Positions 25,011-34,307 of a DNA stretch of 64,000 bases are shown here, piece by piece. The position numbers were made by a program, and so were the translations under genes. Every line of letters starts with the position of its first letter. The first letter of the stretch is position 1. The notes beneath the pieces were generated by a model, which was not told the DNA's origin, ran no database searches, and worked only from the letters and a program-made list of their open reading frames with translations. Source of the stretch: Bacillota bacterium (GTDB lineage: Bacteria > Bacillota > Clostridia > Christensenellales > SZUA-584); the NCBI GenBank assembly GCA_023459495.1, contig JAEWTL010000078.1, forward strand, positions 1 through 64,000, in the 5' to 3' direction.

Positions 25011-25324
25011 CCGACCTCACTCGGCACAGCATCAATCGGAGCCGGAGCACTTTAAAATCTTAGCGTCGTATCCTTGCGGTATGCTGCGAGGGCCATCGCG
25101 GGACGTCTTCCTTAAACATGTTTGCATGTACTTCCTAATTATATCCGCGCATAAAAGTTCTTATCCCCCTCAGGCCGTACTTCTCCAAAGCCCGAAGCCA
25201 CAGTAAAGGCTTGCTTCTCTTTTCTCCAACTTTTGTCATACAGCACACGCCTCCGTTCCCCCACTTCACTTCCCTCCTCATATTTGGTAATATGACAGTA
25301 TATTATTGATTGGGAGATATCCGT
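25011..25324. other. intergenic region, no recognised content
   Basis: About 310 nt between the HD-GYP and SDR genes. TATATTATTGATTGG near 25298 may include the -10 box for the SDR gene. No hairpin with a T-run, RNA motif or convincing small gene was seen. Confidence 0.35.
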
Positions 25325-26524
25325 ATGCTGATTGATAAGAGCGGTCTTACAGGCACAGCTCTTGCCGGAAAAACAGTGATTCTGACGGGCGGAGGCGGTG
25401 GAATTGGTCTGGAGACCGCCCGTGCATTCGTCCGTCTGGGCGCAAACGTGATCATCGCTGAGATCGACGCAGTAAAAGGAAAAGCTGCCGAAGATCAGAT
25501 CAACCGGGAGTTGGGTAGCAGCCACGCGGAGTTCTGCCAAACTGACCTGTCAAACGAGGCGCAGGTGGATGCGCTCGTCCGGTATACAAAAGAAAAGCAT
25601 GGCTTCATCGATGTGATATTCAACAACGCCACCATCACCCCCATGGGCGCAGTGGACAGCGTTCCGGCTTCGGACTGGGACAAAAGCTACGCGGTAAACC
25701 TGCGCGCACCGCTGCTGCTCGCGCAAAAGCTGCTTCCCGATATGAAGCAGCGAGGCAGCGGCACGATTGTATTCGTATCTTCTTCGGGCGCAGCGCCATA
25801 CATGGGGGCGTACGAGGTGTTTAAAACCGCGCAGGTGGAGCTAAGCAATACGCTGGCCGCTGAGCTTGAAGGCATGGGCGTCAGCGTTTTCACCATTGGC
25901 CCCGGCCTTGTGAAAACTGAGACCGCGATGACCGGCATCAGGAAGATCGCCGCGTTAATGGGCTTGTCCACCGACGAATTCTACAGGATGAATGAAGCGC
26001 ATATGCTCAGCGCCGAGGAAGCTGGCACAGGGTTTGCAATTGCGGTGGTCTACGCCGAAAAATACAACGGTCAGGAGATATCCTCAATTCAGGTACTCCA
26101 TGAAACCGGTATTTTGATCGAAGCCAATGCCCCGGCCGCCAAAGCCGCAGTGCAGGACGGTGGACGGCTGAAGCAACTCGTCGCGGAAGCGGCTGATACG
26201 TACGCCCAGCAGTACGACGGCTGGATGGGGCGAAACCTGTTCGAGCGCCAGTGGGTGCTGCGCGATTTCAAAAAGCACGTCGAGCAGTCGGCTGAACAGT
26301 TTAAAGCCGCGCTGCAGAACATACGCAGCCTTGCGGAGAACGGTGCTTTCGACGCTGTCACTGCCTTCAGGAATGAGTTTGAGAAGCTGAAAGCGTATTA
26401 CCGGCACCAGTACGATCTGCTTCAGGGCTTCGAGAAAAACCCGGAGAAGCTAAAGGAGACTTCAGCCATCATTCTGGGCTGGGTGGATACGCTCGATAAA
26501 ATATTGGAACAGCTGCAGGCATGA
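25325..26524 (+). CDS. short-chain dehydrogenase/reductase with helical C-terminal extension
   Basis: A 399-residue protein. Residues 1 to about 260 are a classical SDR: cofactor motif TGGGGGIGLETA near residue 24, NNATITP, catalytic Ser in FVSSSGAAPYMG with Tyr in the AYEVFKTA context (YxxxK reads YEVFK), and a PG-rich GPGLVKTET. The last 130 residues are Gln/Lys/Glu-rich and probably all helical, which is unusual for SDRs of about 250 residues. The start at 25325 has GGGAG upstream. Substrate unknown. Confidence 0.8.
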   Translation: MLIDKSGLTGTALAGKTVILTGGGGGIGLETARAFVRLGANVIIAEIDAVKGKAAEDQINRELGSSHAEFCQTDLSNEAQVDALVRYTKEKHGFIDVIFNNATITPMGAVDSVPASDWDKSYAVNLRAPLLLAQKLLPDMKQRGSGTIVFVSSSGAAPYMGAYEVFKTAQVELSNTLAAELEGMGVSVFTIGPGLVKTETAMTGIRKIAALMGLSTDEFYRMNEAHMLSAEEAGTGFAIAVVYAEKYNGQEISSIQVLHETGILIEANAPAAKAAVQDGGRLKQLVAEAADTYAQQYDGWMGRNLFERQWVLRDFKKHVEQSAEQFKAALQNIRSLAENGAFDAVTAFRNEFEKLKAYYRHQYDLLQGFEKNPEKLKETSAIILGWVDTLDKILEQLQA

Positions 26525-26764
26525 CAAGAATACCCAAGGCAATCCGCCGGGTGGATAAAGGCATTGCCTGCCGCTGCCCCGTGACCCTTTCCGTTACCGC
26601 AAAAGACCTTGCCCGCGTCGCTGATGGATTCCGTCCTGCCCATAGCGCCTTCGCAATTATTTTCAACAGATAAAGGATTCCCGGTTTATTTGTTGAAATA
26701 TATAACAATTCAACTATATTTGTTCATTTCAGAACCTTTGATTTTATTGAGGGAGGAAACTGTC

Positions 26765-27466
26765 ATGAGCGAGACTAACGGAAGCGTCAAGAATGATACC
26801 CCGGGTGCTGTCTCAAGCGGCACCGGCACTCCGGCCACTGTTCAAACCGTCAGCAATCCCTTAACGATGATCAGCGTGTTTGCTTCTGTTGCAGAAGGCG
26901 CAGGCGCTGCCGTTTTGCCCTTCATCGATAAGAGCCTGCACGGCACCTTCATCTGGTTTCTCATCGGATTTCCGGTGTTACTGATCATCCTGTTCTTTGC
27001 CACGCTGAACTTCAACAACATCCGGCTGTACGCGCCGAACGATTACGACTCCGATGCGGCATTCATGGCGAGCAACGCCGTATCCGATGAGATGTCACAG
27101 AAGATGGTTGAGATGACGGAAGCCATGGAAGAAACGATTCGGCAACTGGAACAGCAAATACAAGAAATCCAGAGCCAGCAATCGGTCGGCAAGCAGACGC
27201 TGGTGCGGATGCAGGAGTCCCCCATACTCGGCAAAGCTGCCGCAGATATACCGGAGATTCTGGATCTCCATGAGTTTATAAGCACGCCGAAGCTGCAGGA
27301 GTCCAAAAACAGCATCACGGCCCTCAGCAAAAAGCTGGAGGAAACCAAACAAGCTGTTTCGCAATATGGCGAAGTTACCAGACAGATTCAAAAGCTCCAC
27401 AACAACCCGCGCCAACTGGTGAACTATCTCGCCAAGGCTTCGGTAGGGAACGCCGGAAGGTCCTGA
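26765..27466 (+). CDS. coiled-coil membrane protein of unknown function
   Basis: A 233-residue protein. A Ser/Thr-rich N-terminus (1-35) precedes a hydrophobic region with one clear membrane helix HGTFIWFLIGFPVLLIILFF (about 62-81). A cytoplasmic part follows with a Glu/Gln-rich coiled coil (EMTEAMEETIRQLEQQIQEI, about 118-137) and a second helical stretch near the C-terminus. No enzymatic motif is seen. GGAGG lies 8 nt upstream. Function unknown. Confidence 0.6.
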   Translation: MSETNGSVKNDTPGAVSSGTGTPATVQTVSNPLTMISVFASVAEGAGAAVLPFIDKSLHGTFIWFLIGFPVLLIILFFATLNFNNIRLYAPNDYDSDAAFMASNAVSDEMSQKMVEMTEAMEETIRQLEQQIQEIQSQQSVGKQTLVRMQESPILGKAAADIPEILDLHEFISTPKLQESKNSITALSKKLEETKQAVSQYGEVTRQIQKLHNNPRQLVNYLAKASVGNAGRS

Positions 27467-27552
27467 CGGCAGCCAGACAAAACATCACCGGATGACGGTT
27501 TGCAAAAGGATTTCGCATCTGCCTGGCGAATATTAAAGCAGGAAAAAGAAGT

Positions 27553-28218
27553 ATGTCTGCATTCAGCGAACATGCCTTGCTTGAAACAGGGCCAATACAC
27601 GGCTCCATCTATGCCGCCAAAACGCATTCGGTCAACTTCTATGTGTGGAAAACCGGTTCCGGCGTGGTCTTGTTTGACACCGGATTTGACCGGGTTGCAG
27701 TCCGGCATGCGCTGCGGGTGATCGGCTTTGAGCCGTCCGCGGTCACGCACATATTCCTCACGCATTCCGACATTGACCACGTGGGCGGGCTGTCTCTGTT
27801 CCCGCAGGCGCAGGTATTCCTTTCTGCGGACGAGGAGCCGATGATCCTCCATCAACAGCCACGGATGGGACTCGTCCTTAACCCTCGCATCCGCCGCCCG
27901 TACCAACTGCTGCACGACGGTGATATCGTCGAGGCGGACGGAATCAGCATCCGGGCCATCGCTGCCTCCGGGCATACGCCCGGCTCCATGTGCTATCTGG
28001 CAAACGGCATCGCGTTGTTCTCTGGCGATGCTTTCATGCTGAGGAAAGGCGAAATGGATACCACGCCGCGGTACGGCATGGACATACCCCGGCAGCGCGA
28101 GTCGATCCGAATGCTGGCCTCCTTTAAAGGGGTCGAGCTGATCTTCACCGGGCATTGGGGGATGTCTCAAAGCTTCACAGATGCTTTTGACAAAGTTCAG
28201 GCGCAGAAGGTATTATGA
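27553..28218 (+). CDS. MBL-fold metallo-hydrolase
   Basis: A 221-residue protein of the metallo-beta-lactamase superfamily. The metal motif THSDIDHVGG is at residues 70-79 (HxDxDH form), with further histidines in AASGHTPGSM and FTGHWG. The short N-acyl-lactonase-like layout is consistent with a hydrolase of an unknown small ester or lactone. Its last codons overlap the next gene by 4 nt (ATGA), starting a tightly coupled operon. Confidence 0.85.
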   Translation: MSAFSEHALLETGPIHGSIYAAKTHSVNFYVWKTGSGVVLFDTGFDRVAVRHALRVIGFEPSAVTHIFLTHSDIDHVGGLSLFPQAQVFLSADEEPMILHQQPRMGLVLNPRIRRPYQLLHDGDIVEADGISIRAIAASGHTPGSMCYLANGIALFSGDAFMLRKGEMDTTPRYGMDIPRQRESIRMLASFKGVELIFTGHWGMSQSFTDAFDKVQAQKVL

Positions 28219-28478
28219 AAAAGGTTCGGGTTAAAATTTGGGGCAGTCCGCTGCGCTGCCCGGTATGCCAGCAGGACATATTCCATTTCAGGAAGGTGAC
28301 CGTCTCCGACCGCGCCCAGCCGGGCAGTCAGGAGCTTGGCTATCTCTTTGAATGCGAGCGCTGCGGTTATGGCTCGCTGTTCAGCGGCAGCCATGTAACG
28401 GAATATGAAGCTTCGCAGGCCCGCATAAACCCGGTTTTAAGGCAGACGGCACATACTGCAGAAGGAGAACGACAATGA
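28215..28478 (+). CDS. small zinc-ribbon protein
   Basis: An 87-residue protein with two CxxC pairs (CPVCQQD near 16-22 and CERCGY near 51-56), consistent with a zinc ribbon, and no other recognisable feature. It overlaps both neighbours by 4 nt, so it is translated as part of the operon. Function unknown. Confidence 0.65.
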   Translation: MKKVRVKIWGSPLRCPVCQQDIFHFRKVTVSDRAQPGSQELGYLFECERCGYGSLFSGSHVTEYEASQARINPVLRQTAHTAEGERQ

Positions 28479-29155
28479 AAAGATCCGAGATCAACGCGGC
28501 CATCCGCCGCATGGAAAAACTGATTGACCAGCACCGGTTTGCGCTCCCGCCTTTTTGCGGATGGACGCCGCAGGACTGGCAGGCTAAAGGCCGCGAATAC
28601 GACGAGATCCGGGACAACATGCTCGGCTGGGACGTCACCGATTACGGCGAGGGCCGCTTTGCCGAGTTGGGCTTCTCCCTCATCACCCTGCGCAACGGCA
28701 ACGTAAAATCTCTCAAATACACCAAGACCTACGCGGAGAAGCTGCTGATGCTCGAAGAGGGCCAGTATGCGCCGATGCATTTTCACTGGAGTAAGATGGA
28801 GGACATCATCAACCGGGGCGGCGGCAATGTGCTGATCCGCGTATACAACTCCACTCAGGACGGACAGTTTGCGTTGACCGACGTAACGGTCAACACCGAT
28901 GGCCGCGAATACACCGTTCCGGCAGGTACGCAGGTGCGGCTGACGCCCGGCGAAAGCATCACCATCTACCCCTACATGTATCATGACTTCTCGCTGGAGC
29001 CGGGAAGCGGCGCGGTGCTGCTGGGCGAGGTGTCCATGTGCAACGACGACAACACGGACAACCGGTTCTATGAAGAGCTGGGCCGGTTCCCCTCAGTGGA
29101 AGAGGATGAACCGCCCTACCGGCTGCTTTGCAACGAATACCCCGCGACGAAATAG
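28475..29155 (+). CDS. D-lyxose/D-mannose ketol-isomerase family protein (cupin)
   Basis: A 226-residue cupin enzyme of the D-lyxose isomerase family (formerly DUF1498), at the normal family length. The metal-binding region is MHFHWSKMEDIINRGGG (His-x-His and Glu, about residues 104-120), with the second cupin motif in YPYMYHDFSLEPGSG. Family enzymes interconvert D-lyxose and D-xylulose or D-mannose and D-fructose. It starts inside the stop of the zinc-ribbon gene. No sugar transporter or kinase is nearby. Confidence 0.85.
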   Translation: MKRSEINAAIRRMEKLIDQHRFALPPFCGWTPQDWQAKGREYDEIRDNMLGWDVTDYGEGRFAELGFSLITLRNGNVKSLKYTKTYAEKLLMLEEGQYAPMHFHWSKMEDIINRGGGNVLIRVYNSTQDGQFALTDVTVNTDGREYTVPAGTQVRLTPGESITIYPYMYHDFSLEPGSGAVLLGEVSMCNDDNTDNRFYEELGRFPSVEEDEPPYRLLCNEYPATK

Positions 29156-29162
29156 GGCGCTG

Positions 29163-29600
29163 ATGCATATTGACGAGATTAAGCGGAAGGTGCGCAAGCT
29201 CAAGCGCTTCGAGGAGCAGATCCGGTTTGGCAACAGCCCGGTACAGGGCAGCCTTGTCTGGACCCGGTTTTTCGACCTGCGCGACAGTTGCCCCGCCCGG
29301 GCAAAATACTCGCTGAAAGACCTGTCCCTGATGGATCAGGAAGAATACAAGCGCGTGGTCAGCGAGTATATGGCGTTCGTCTATTACGAGCTGTATCAGG
29401 CGAAAGGCTTTATCTATTCAAGCGGACATTACGATCCGGAGGCATTGCAGAAGCTGGGCCTGCCCGCTTTCGCCACAGAGCAGGACATCAAGCGGCGTTT
29501 TCGAGAGCTGGCCAAGCAATATCATCCCGACATGGGTGGCGATGCGACAATGTTCATCGAGCTGATGGACCAGTACAAAAAGTTGACCGGTGCCAGCTGA
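29163..29600 (+). CDS. J-domain protein
   Basis: A 145-residue protein. The C-terminal 45 residues form a truncated J domain: ATEQDIKRRFRELAKQYHPDMGGDATMFIELMDQYKKL, with the HPD motif that stimulates DnaK ATPase. The N-terminal 95 residues are not recognised. No Gly/Phe or zinc region of DnaJ proper. It follows the isomerase gene by 7 nt, and an intrinsic terminator follows. Confidence 0.8.
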   Translation: MHIDEIKRKVRKLKRFEEQIRFGNSPVQGSLVWTRFFDLRDSCPARAKYSLKDLSLMDQEEYKRVVSEYMAFVYYELYQAKGFIYSSGHYDPEALQKLGLPAFATEQDIKRRFRELAKQYHPDMGGDATMFIELMDQYKKLTGAS

Positions 29601-29627
29601 CACCCGAAACAGAAGAACATTTCAATC

Positions 29628-29659
29628 ACAGGGCGGTGTTTAAAGCGCGCCCTGTTTTG
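29628..29659 (+). terminator. terminator of the MBL-J-domain operon
   Basis: ACAGGGCG and CGCCCTGT form an 8-bp stem followed by TTTGTTT. Confidence 0.6.
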
Positions 29660-29699
29660 TTTCCTTCACATTACTCTCCAAGTGTTAGGGTGACCCATA

Positions 29700-30767
29700 T
29701 CAGTACATTCCGCTGAAGTCGGGCTTTAGACTCCGCTGCTTGAGCGTTTCCGCAAACAACTCTTTTCGCACGCGCATCTCTGCGGCAGCAAGTGCTTCGC
29801 TGACGGTACCCAACTGATAGCACTCTTTAATTTCTCCGATGTACCGCGACACCGAGGCTGCGTCATAGGCGTTGAAATGCTGCAGCGATATCGCGCCAGA
29901 GGCCGCATGCTTCAATATATACCCGGCAACGCGCGCGCCTGCGTTGCTGTGGTTGCGGCGGTATACGCCCGTAAAAGTATCGCAGCTCCAGTAGATCAGT
30001 GAATATCCCAAAGCGGAGAACAGCCGCCGCACCCGCGCATCCGTAGTGCCGCCCGGAGCGCGGGCGATTTTGGGGATACGGTAGCCGATACCCAGCACGG
30101 TCATGGCCGTCTGGTTCCATTCGTTTAGGTCGGCCACGATCTGCGCGTTGGAACGGCGGGTCAGCGGACGGTGGTTCATGGTGTGGTAAGCAATCTCATG
30201 GCCGTCCTCCACCGCCTGCCGCCAAAGCTCCGGGTACAGCTTCAGGCATGTGCCGATGATGAAAAACGTGCAGTGCACGTCATGCTCGCGCAGGCAGCCG
30301 AGGATGGTTTCGATTGATGAGCGGCTGTAGCCATCGTCAAACGTCAGGCACATCATGTCGGAATCCGGCAGGCTTTTGATCTGTGCGGGCGCAGGTGCTC
30401 CGGCGGGGATCTCGGGCATTGACATCGCCTTAAAAGCGGCCATCTGCACGGACGTGTTGCCGGCCTTTATGGATGTCGCCTGCGCATCATCCGTTCCATC
30501 CGTGCCGCATGCTTCCGAATCGGGCATGGCCTGCGATCCGCTTACCGCCACAGATGCGCCGTCCGCCTCCCCCGCTGTTTCAGCCGGGACTGCGACCGTA
30601 TCTCCTGCATCCGCAACGCCATTGGCTTCGCTTTCCGGAAGCCCTTCGACCACGGCCACTGCGCGCGCCGGCTCGACAGCATCGGCTGCCGGAGGCTTCG
30701 CGCAAATTGCCCATACCAGCATCAACAGCATGAGCAGCATTGATGCTGCCCGTTTCATCCCCGCCAT
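29700..30767 (-). CDS. secreted polysaccharide deacetylase (NodB domain)
   Basis: A 355-residue protein. MKRAASMLLMLLMLVWAICA is a signal peptide or anchor, followed by a low-complexity Ala/Glu/Asp/Val linker to about residue 115. The NodB domain has CLTFDDGYS (catalytic Asp and metal Asp) and AYHTMNHRPLT (metal histidines), then RAPGGTTDARV, which fit carbohydrate esterase family 4. Likely targets are peptidoglycan or another cell-wall glycan. The start is placed at 30767 for GGGAGG 8 nt upstream; the open frame reaches 30860. Confidence 0.85.
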   Translation of the reverse strand: MAGMKRAASMLLMLLMLVWAICAKPPAADAVEPARAVAVVEGLPESEANGVADAGDTVAVPAETAGEADGASVAVSGSQAMPDSEACGTDGTDDAQATSIKAGNTSVQMAAFKAMSMPEIPAGAPAPAQIKSLPDSDMMCLTFDDGYSRSSIETILGCLREHDVHCTFFIIGTCLKLYPELWRQAVEDGHEIAYHTMNHRPLTRRSNAQIVADLNEWNQTAMTVLGIGYRIPKIARAPGGTTDARVRRLFSALGYSLIYWSCDTFTGVYRRNHSNAGARVAGYILKHAASGAISLQHFNAYDAASVSRYIGEIKECYQLGTVSEALAAAEMRVRKELFAETLKQRSLKPDFSGMY

Positions 30768-30966
30768 CACCGCATCCTCCCCACCGGTCCTGTCCCAAGG
30801 CCCTGATCGTATATATGTGCAGGACAGTGAAAATATGCGGCGAACCCTCTTTTCGCACAAATATGTTGTTGGTTCATATTGTTTTTCAATAATTTTTTTA
30901 TGTTTAAAGGAATTTTTCTATCGCATATCGAATATACTGGATTGAGATCCCATGAAAGGATACTCC

Positions 30967-32034
30967 ATGCTTTACGACATCGCCATTATTGGTCTCGGGC
31001 CCGCAGGCGCAAGCCTTGCGCGGTTGCTGGACTCCAAGCGCTACCGAGTGGTCGCGTTCGACCGCCGGGATGCGCGCTTTCCGGAGCGCTGCGCCAAACC
31101 GTGCGGCGGACTGCTTTCCCCCGACGCGCTGCGCGCACTTGCGCGTTTTAACCTCGCCATACCGGAAGGCGTGATTGCCTCGCCGCAGATCTTCTCCGTC
31201 AAGACCATTGACCTCGACCGCCATCTGACACGCCATTACCCGCGCTTTTATCTCAACGTTGACCGGCAGCGATTCGACCTGTGGCTGATGTCGCTCATAC
31301 CGGACAGCGTGACGATATGCCCCGGTACCACAGTCACATCGGTAAACAAGGACGGAGACCGCTATGCCATCGGCTGCCGCACGCAGGGCCACGAGGACAC
31401 CGTGTACGCCCGGTTCGTGGTCGGCGCGGACGGTGCGCGTTCTGTTGCGGGGCAGTTTCTGTACGGGTCAAGGCCGGAAAGCCTGTTGCTTGCGCTGCAG
31501 GAGTGGTCGTCGCATGATGGACAGAAGCCCTTCTTTTCCTGTATCTTCGACCAAAGCAACCCCGGCAGCTATTCATGGTCGCTCTGCAAGAGCGGTTTTT
31601 TTCTGTTCGGCGGCGCGTATCCGGCAAAAGACGCCCGACGCATCTTTGAAGCCCAGAAGCAGCGGCTTGCTGATTACGGCATCAACCCTTCCGATCCCGT
31701 ACACCGGGAAGCCTGCTTTGTACGCCGTCTACATCGTCCGCAAGATATACGGCTGGGCCGCGGAGGTGTGCTGCTCATTGGTGAAGCGGCAGGGGTCGTC
31801 AGCCCGAGCTCCTTCGAGGGTATCAGCGGCGCGCTGACGAGTGCCTATCTTCTGAGCCGTGTATTCAACTCTGGCAATGCCCGAGTGCTGCCGCGTTACC
31901 GAGCCAAAGCGCGCGGTCTGCGTATGAAATACGCACTGAAAATCATAAAAGCAAATATCTTATGCAATCCTCTCCTGCGCTTCTTCATCATGAAAAGCGG
32001 GGTTCGCAGCGTCCGGCTTGCGGAGCAGCGCTGA
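30967..32034 (+). CDS. geranylgeranyl-reductase-type FAD-dependent oxidoreductase
   Basis: A 355-residue flavoprotein. The N-terminal dinucleotide motif is DIAIIGLGPAGASLARLL, followed by FDRRD and the second FAD motif VVGADGARSVAGQF. The GVLLIGEAAGVVSPSSFEGISGAL segment is diagnostic of the geranylgeranyl reductase/halogenase-like branch. CAKPCGG near residue 32-38 is typical of the same group. The start MLYDIAI has AAAGGA 6 nt upstream. Substrate unknown; candidates are isoprenoid or menaquinone-like lipids. Confidence 0.8.
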   Translation: MLYDIAIIGLGPAGASLARLLDSKRYRVVAFDRRDARFPERCAKPCGGLLSPDALRALARFNLAIPEGVIASPQIFSVKTIDLDRHLTRHYPRFYLNVDRQRFDLWLMSLIPDSVTICPGTTVTSVNKDGDRYAIGCRTQGHEDTVYARFVVGADGARSVAGQFLYGSRPESLLLALQEWSSHDGQKPFFSCIFDQSNPGSYSWSLCKSGFFLFGGAYPAKDARRIFEAQKQRLADYGINPSDPVHREACFVRRLHRPQDIRLGRGGVLLIGEAAGVVSPSSFEGISGALTSAYLLSRVFNSGNARVLPRYRAKARGLRMKYALKIIKANILCNPLLRFFIMKSGVRSVRLAEQR

Positions 32035-32140
32035 ATTTTTTTTGCATACTTTTCCTTCTTATACATGAAAAAACGTTAACAAAATGTTTGACGAAGCCTC
32101 AGGTGTTTATCTATGTTACAAATAAAACCCAAAAAACGGA

Positions 32141-33697
32141 GTGATCAATGCTTTGGCAGACTTCATCAATATACTGATCAATACGACATCGATCGCGCTC
32201 CTTATTTTTGTGGTCGTTTATGCATTGAAGCAGCACAGGCAAGAAGCCGCGCCGCAATTGGCGGTTACCGCCCTGTTTCTGTGTATCTGGGCCATAGGAA
32301 GCTTCGGAGAGCTCGTTTCGATTGTTGAAGCGCACATGTTATTTTGGCGCAACTTTTCACAGATCGGCGTCTTTTATGGACCGGTGGCTAGCCTGCTGTT
32401 TGCCATGGCCTATTCGGGTACGCCGGTAAAAACCCGCAGACTTCTTGGCTTATTTGCGTACAGCTTCCAGTCGATCGGTGTTGCGCTCGTATTTACCGAC
32501 CAATGGCTGCACCTGATGCGCATCAGCGTAAGCTATGTCGATATCGGCAGCTTCCGCGTAACGGCTGTGCAAAGCACAATGCTTGCGCAACTGCTGATTT
32601 CCGTGAACTTTGTATTCTTAGGCGCCGCTTTTCTTTTGCTGGTCATCTATGCCGTGCGGACCAATAACAGCATGCGCAAACAGGTAATACTGACCGCGGC
32701 CGGCGCAGGCACCGTATTCATTTTCGGGGTAGTCAAGGTGGCGTCCGGGGAAAGCTTTCTGCCCGGCATCCCCATCTCCGGTATATTCGGCATCGTATCC
32801 CTTGCCATGCTGCTTGGCATCGTCCGATACAGTTTTTTAAAGGTGATGCCCATCGCGCGCGACGAAGTGATGAACATCATCGATGAAGGCATCGTTGTTG
32901 CCTCGCCCAAGGGAGAAATTCTGGACGTAAACGAAGCAGCGTATCAGTTCTTTTCGCGCGGCCTGCCGGAGCCTGTTCCGCATGGCGAAAAAGGGCTTGC
33001 GATCATCGGCGAACTGCTGCAGCGCAGATTCCCCGAATGGTATCAGGTGCTGATCTCGTGCCGTGCGGCAAAAACCGACATCACTCAGAAGGCGGACGGC
33101 AAGATATATCACTATCAGGCCAACTCCGCGCCAATCGGCAGCATCATGCGCCGCTCGCTGGGCACCATCTCCGTGATGCGGGATGTGACGGAGCAGAAAA
33201 ATCAGAACGACCTGCTGCGGGAACGCGCCGAGCACGACGGGCTGCTTGGCATCCTCAATCGCCAGGCCTTCTTCGAGCGTGCCGAGTTGGAGCTGCAGGT
33301 GTCCGAGGGCGTAAACAGCCTCGCATTCTTCGACGTGGACAACTTCAAGAGCGTGAACGACAACTTTGGTCACATCGCGGGAGACCACGCCCTGCGCAAG
33401 GTCTGCGCGCGCGTCCGGCAGATCATCGGAGAGGATGCGCTGTTTGGCCGCACAGGCGGTGAGGAGTTCGCCATATTGTTCCGCGGGCTGAACTCTGAGG
33501 ACGTTCGTGCCGTTGCAGAACGCATCCGGGCCGGTGTCGAACAGGAACGCGTCCACCATCAGGGCCAGACATTTGTAGTCACCATCAGCATCGGTATCGC
33601 CGCGGGCAAGTGCCTCACCATGCAGCAGCTCTATCAGCGCGCAGACCGCATGCTGTATCACGCCAAGGCATCGGGCAAAAACTGCTGCGTGCTATAG
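32141..33697 (+). CDS. membrane diguanylate cyclase (7TM-PAS-GGDEF)
   Basis: A 518-residue protein. Seven hydrophobic segments (residues 1-230) resemble the N-terminal 7TM histidine-kinase-type sensor, followed by a PAS-like region (about 245-350) and a GGDEF domain. The active site reads GRTGGEEFAILF (GGEEF, an active variant). The RxxD inhibitory site is absent (IGED at that position). It should synthesise cyclic di-GMP. The GTG at 32141 has no ribosome binding site; a TTG at 32153 lies 10 nt after GGAG and may be the true start. Confidence 0.85.
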   Translation: MINALADFINILINTTSIALLIFVVVYALKQHRQEAAPQLAVTALFLCIWAIGSFGELVSIVEAHMLFWRNFSQIGVFYGPVASLLFAMAYSGTPVKTRRLLGLFAYSFQSIGVALVFTDQWLHLMRISVSYVDIGSFRVTAVQSTMLAQLLISVNFVFLGAAFLLLVIYAVRTNNSMRKQVILTAAGAGTVFIFGVVKVASGESFLPGIPISGIFGIVSLAMLLGIVRYSFLKVMPIARDEVMNIIDEGIVVASPKGEILDVNEAAYQFFSRGLPEPVPHGEKGLAIIGELLQRRFPEWYQVLISCRAAKTDITQKADGKIYHYQANSAPIGSIMRRSLGTISVMRDVTEQKNQNDLLRERAEHDGLLGILNRQAFFERAELELQVSEGVNSLAFFDVDNFKSVNDNFGHIAGDHALRKVCARVRQIIGEDALFGRTGGEEFAILFRGLNSEDVRAVAERIRAGVEQERVHHQGQTFVVTISIGIAAGKCLTMQQLYQRADRMLYHAKASGKNCCVL

Positions 33698-33727
33698 TCT
33701 CCCCCCGTTATACTACAGCCACAAAAG

Positions 33728-33761
33728 AACCTGCACCTCATACCTGCAGGCTTTATTTTTT
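33728..33761 (+). terminator. terminator after the diguanylate cyclase gene
   Basis: CCTGCA and TGCAGG form a short stem across nine bases, followed by CTTTATTTTTT. Confidence 0.5.
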
Positions 33762-33824
33762 ATCTCCCAAAGGATGACAGCCTGTTCGAAGCGAATATAT
33801 TCCATATACTGAGCAAAGGAACGG

Positions 33825-34307
33825 ATGCACATGAAGCCAAGATTTGAATGCCGCCCGGAGTTCTGCGTATGCGGCTGCGCTGCAAAAACCACGCTTTCCG
33901 GCAACGACGCGGACATCGCCGCGCTTTACCACGATTTCTTTCGCGCAGGAAGGGATCAAGAGTTGAAGAAGCTGCCAGGCTGCCAGAGCGGATATTATGG
34001 ACTGGAGTGGTACACGGATGGGCACAAAAGCTTCTTCTATCTGCTCGGAAAAGCGGTGGACGCGTCGGCCCCGGTTCCGCCCGGCATGATGATGAAGTGC
34101 GTCCCTGCCGCACAATACGCTGTCGTTTCCCTTCCCGCAAAGTCCAATCTGACAGACGCATGGACGCAGTTCTTCTACACCGTCATCCCCGAGTCCGGCT
34201 ACGCGCCGGACGAAGCGCATGGCTGTTATTTCGAATACTACCCACAAGACATCCACGGGGCGTGTGAACTCTGGACACCGGTTATCCCGCGGAAGGAGGC
34301 GCTATGA
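33825..34307 (+). CDS. GyrI-like / AraC effector-binding-domain protein
   Basis: A 160-residue single-domain protein of the SHS2/GyrI-like fold. GLEWYTDGHKSFFYLLGKAV and the C-terminal CYFEYYPQDIHG...CELWTPV are typical of the effector-binding (AraC_E_bind/Cass2) domain that binds hydrophobic cations or drugs, here without a DNA-binding domain. Start could be ATG 33825 or 33831. It overlaps the acetyltransferase gene by ATGA. Confidence 0.75.
   Translation: MHMKPRFECRPEFCVCGCAAKTTLSGNDADIAALYHDFFRAGRDQELKKLPGCQSGYYGLEWYTDGHKSFFYLLGKAVDASAPVPPGMMMKCVPAAQYAVVSLPAKSNLTDAWTQFFYTVIPESGYAPDEAHGCYFEYYPQDIHGACELWTPVIPRKEAL

Noticed and set aside
25139..25540. Minus-strand frame of 133 codons across the SDR start
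   Set aside because: Overlaps the cofactor-binding region of the SDR on the other strand; no ribosome binding site or recognisable product.
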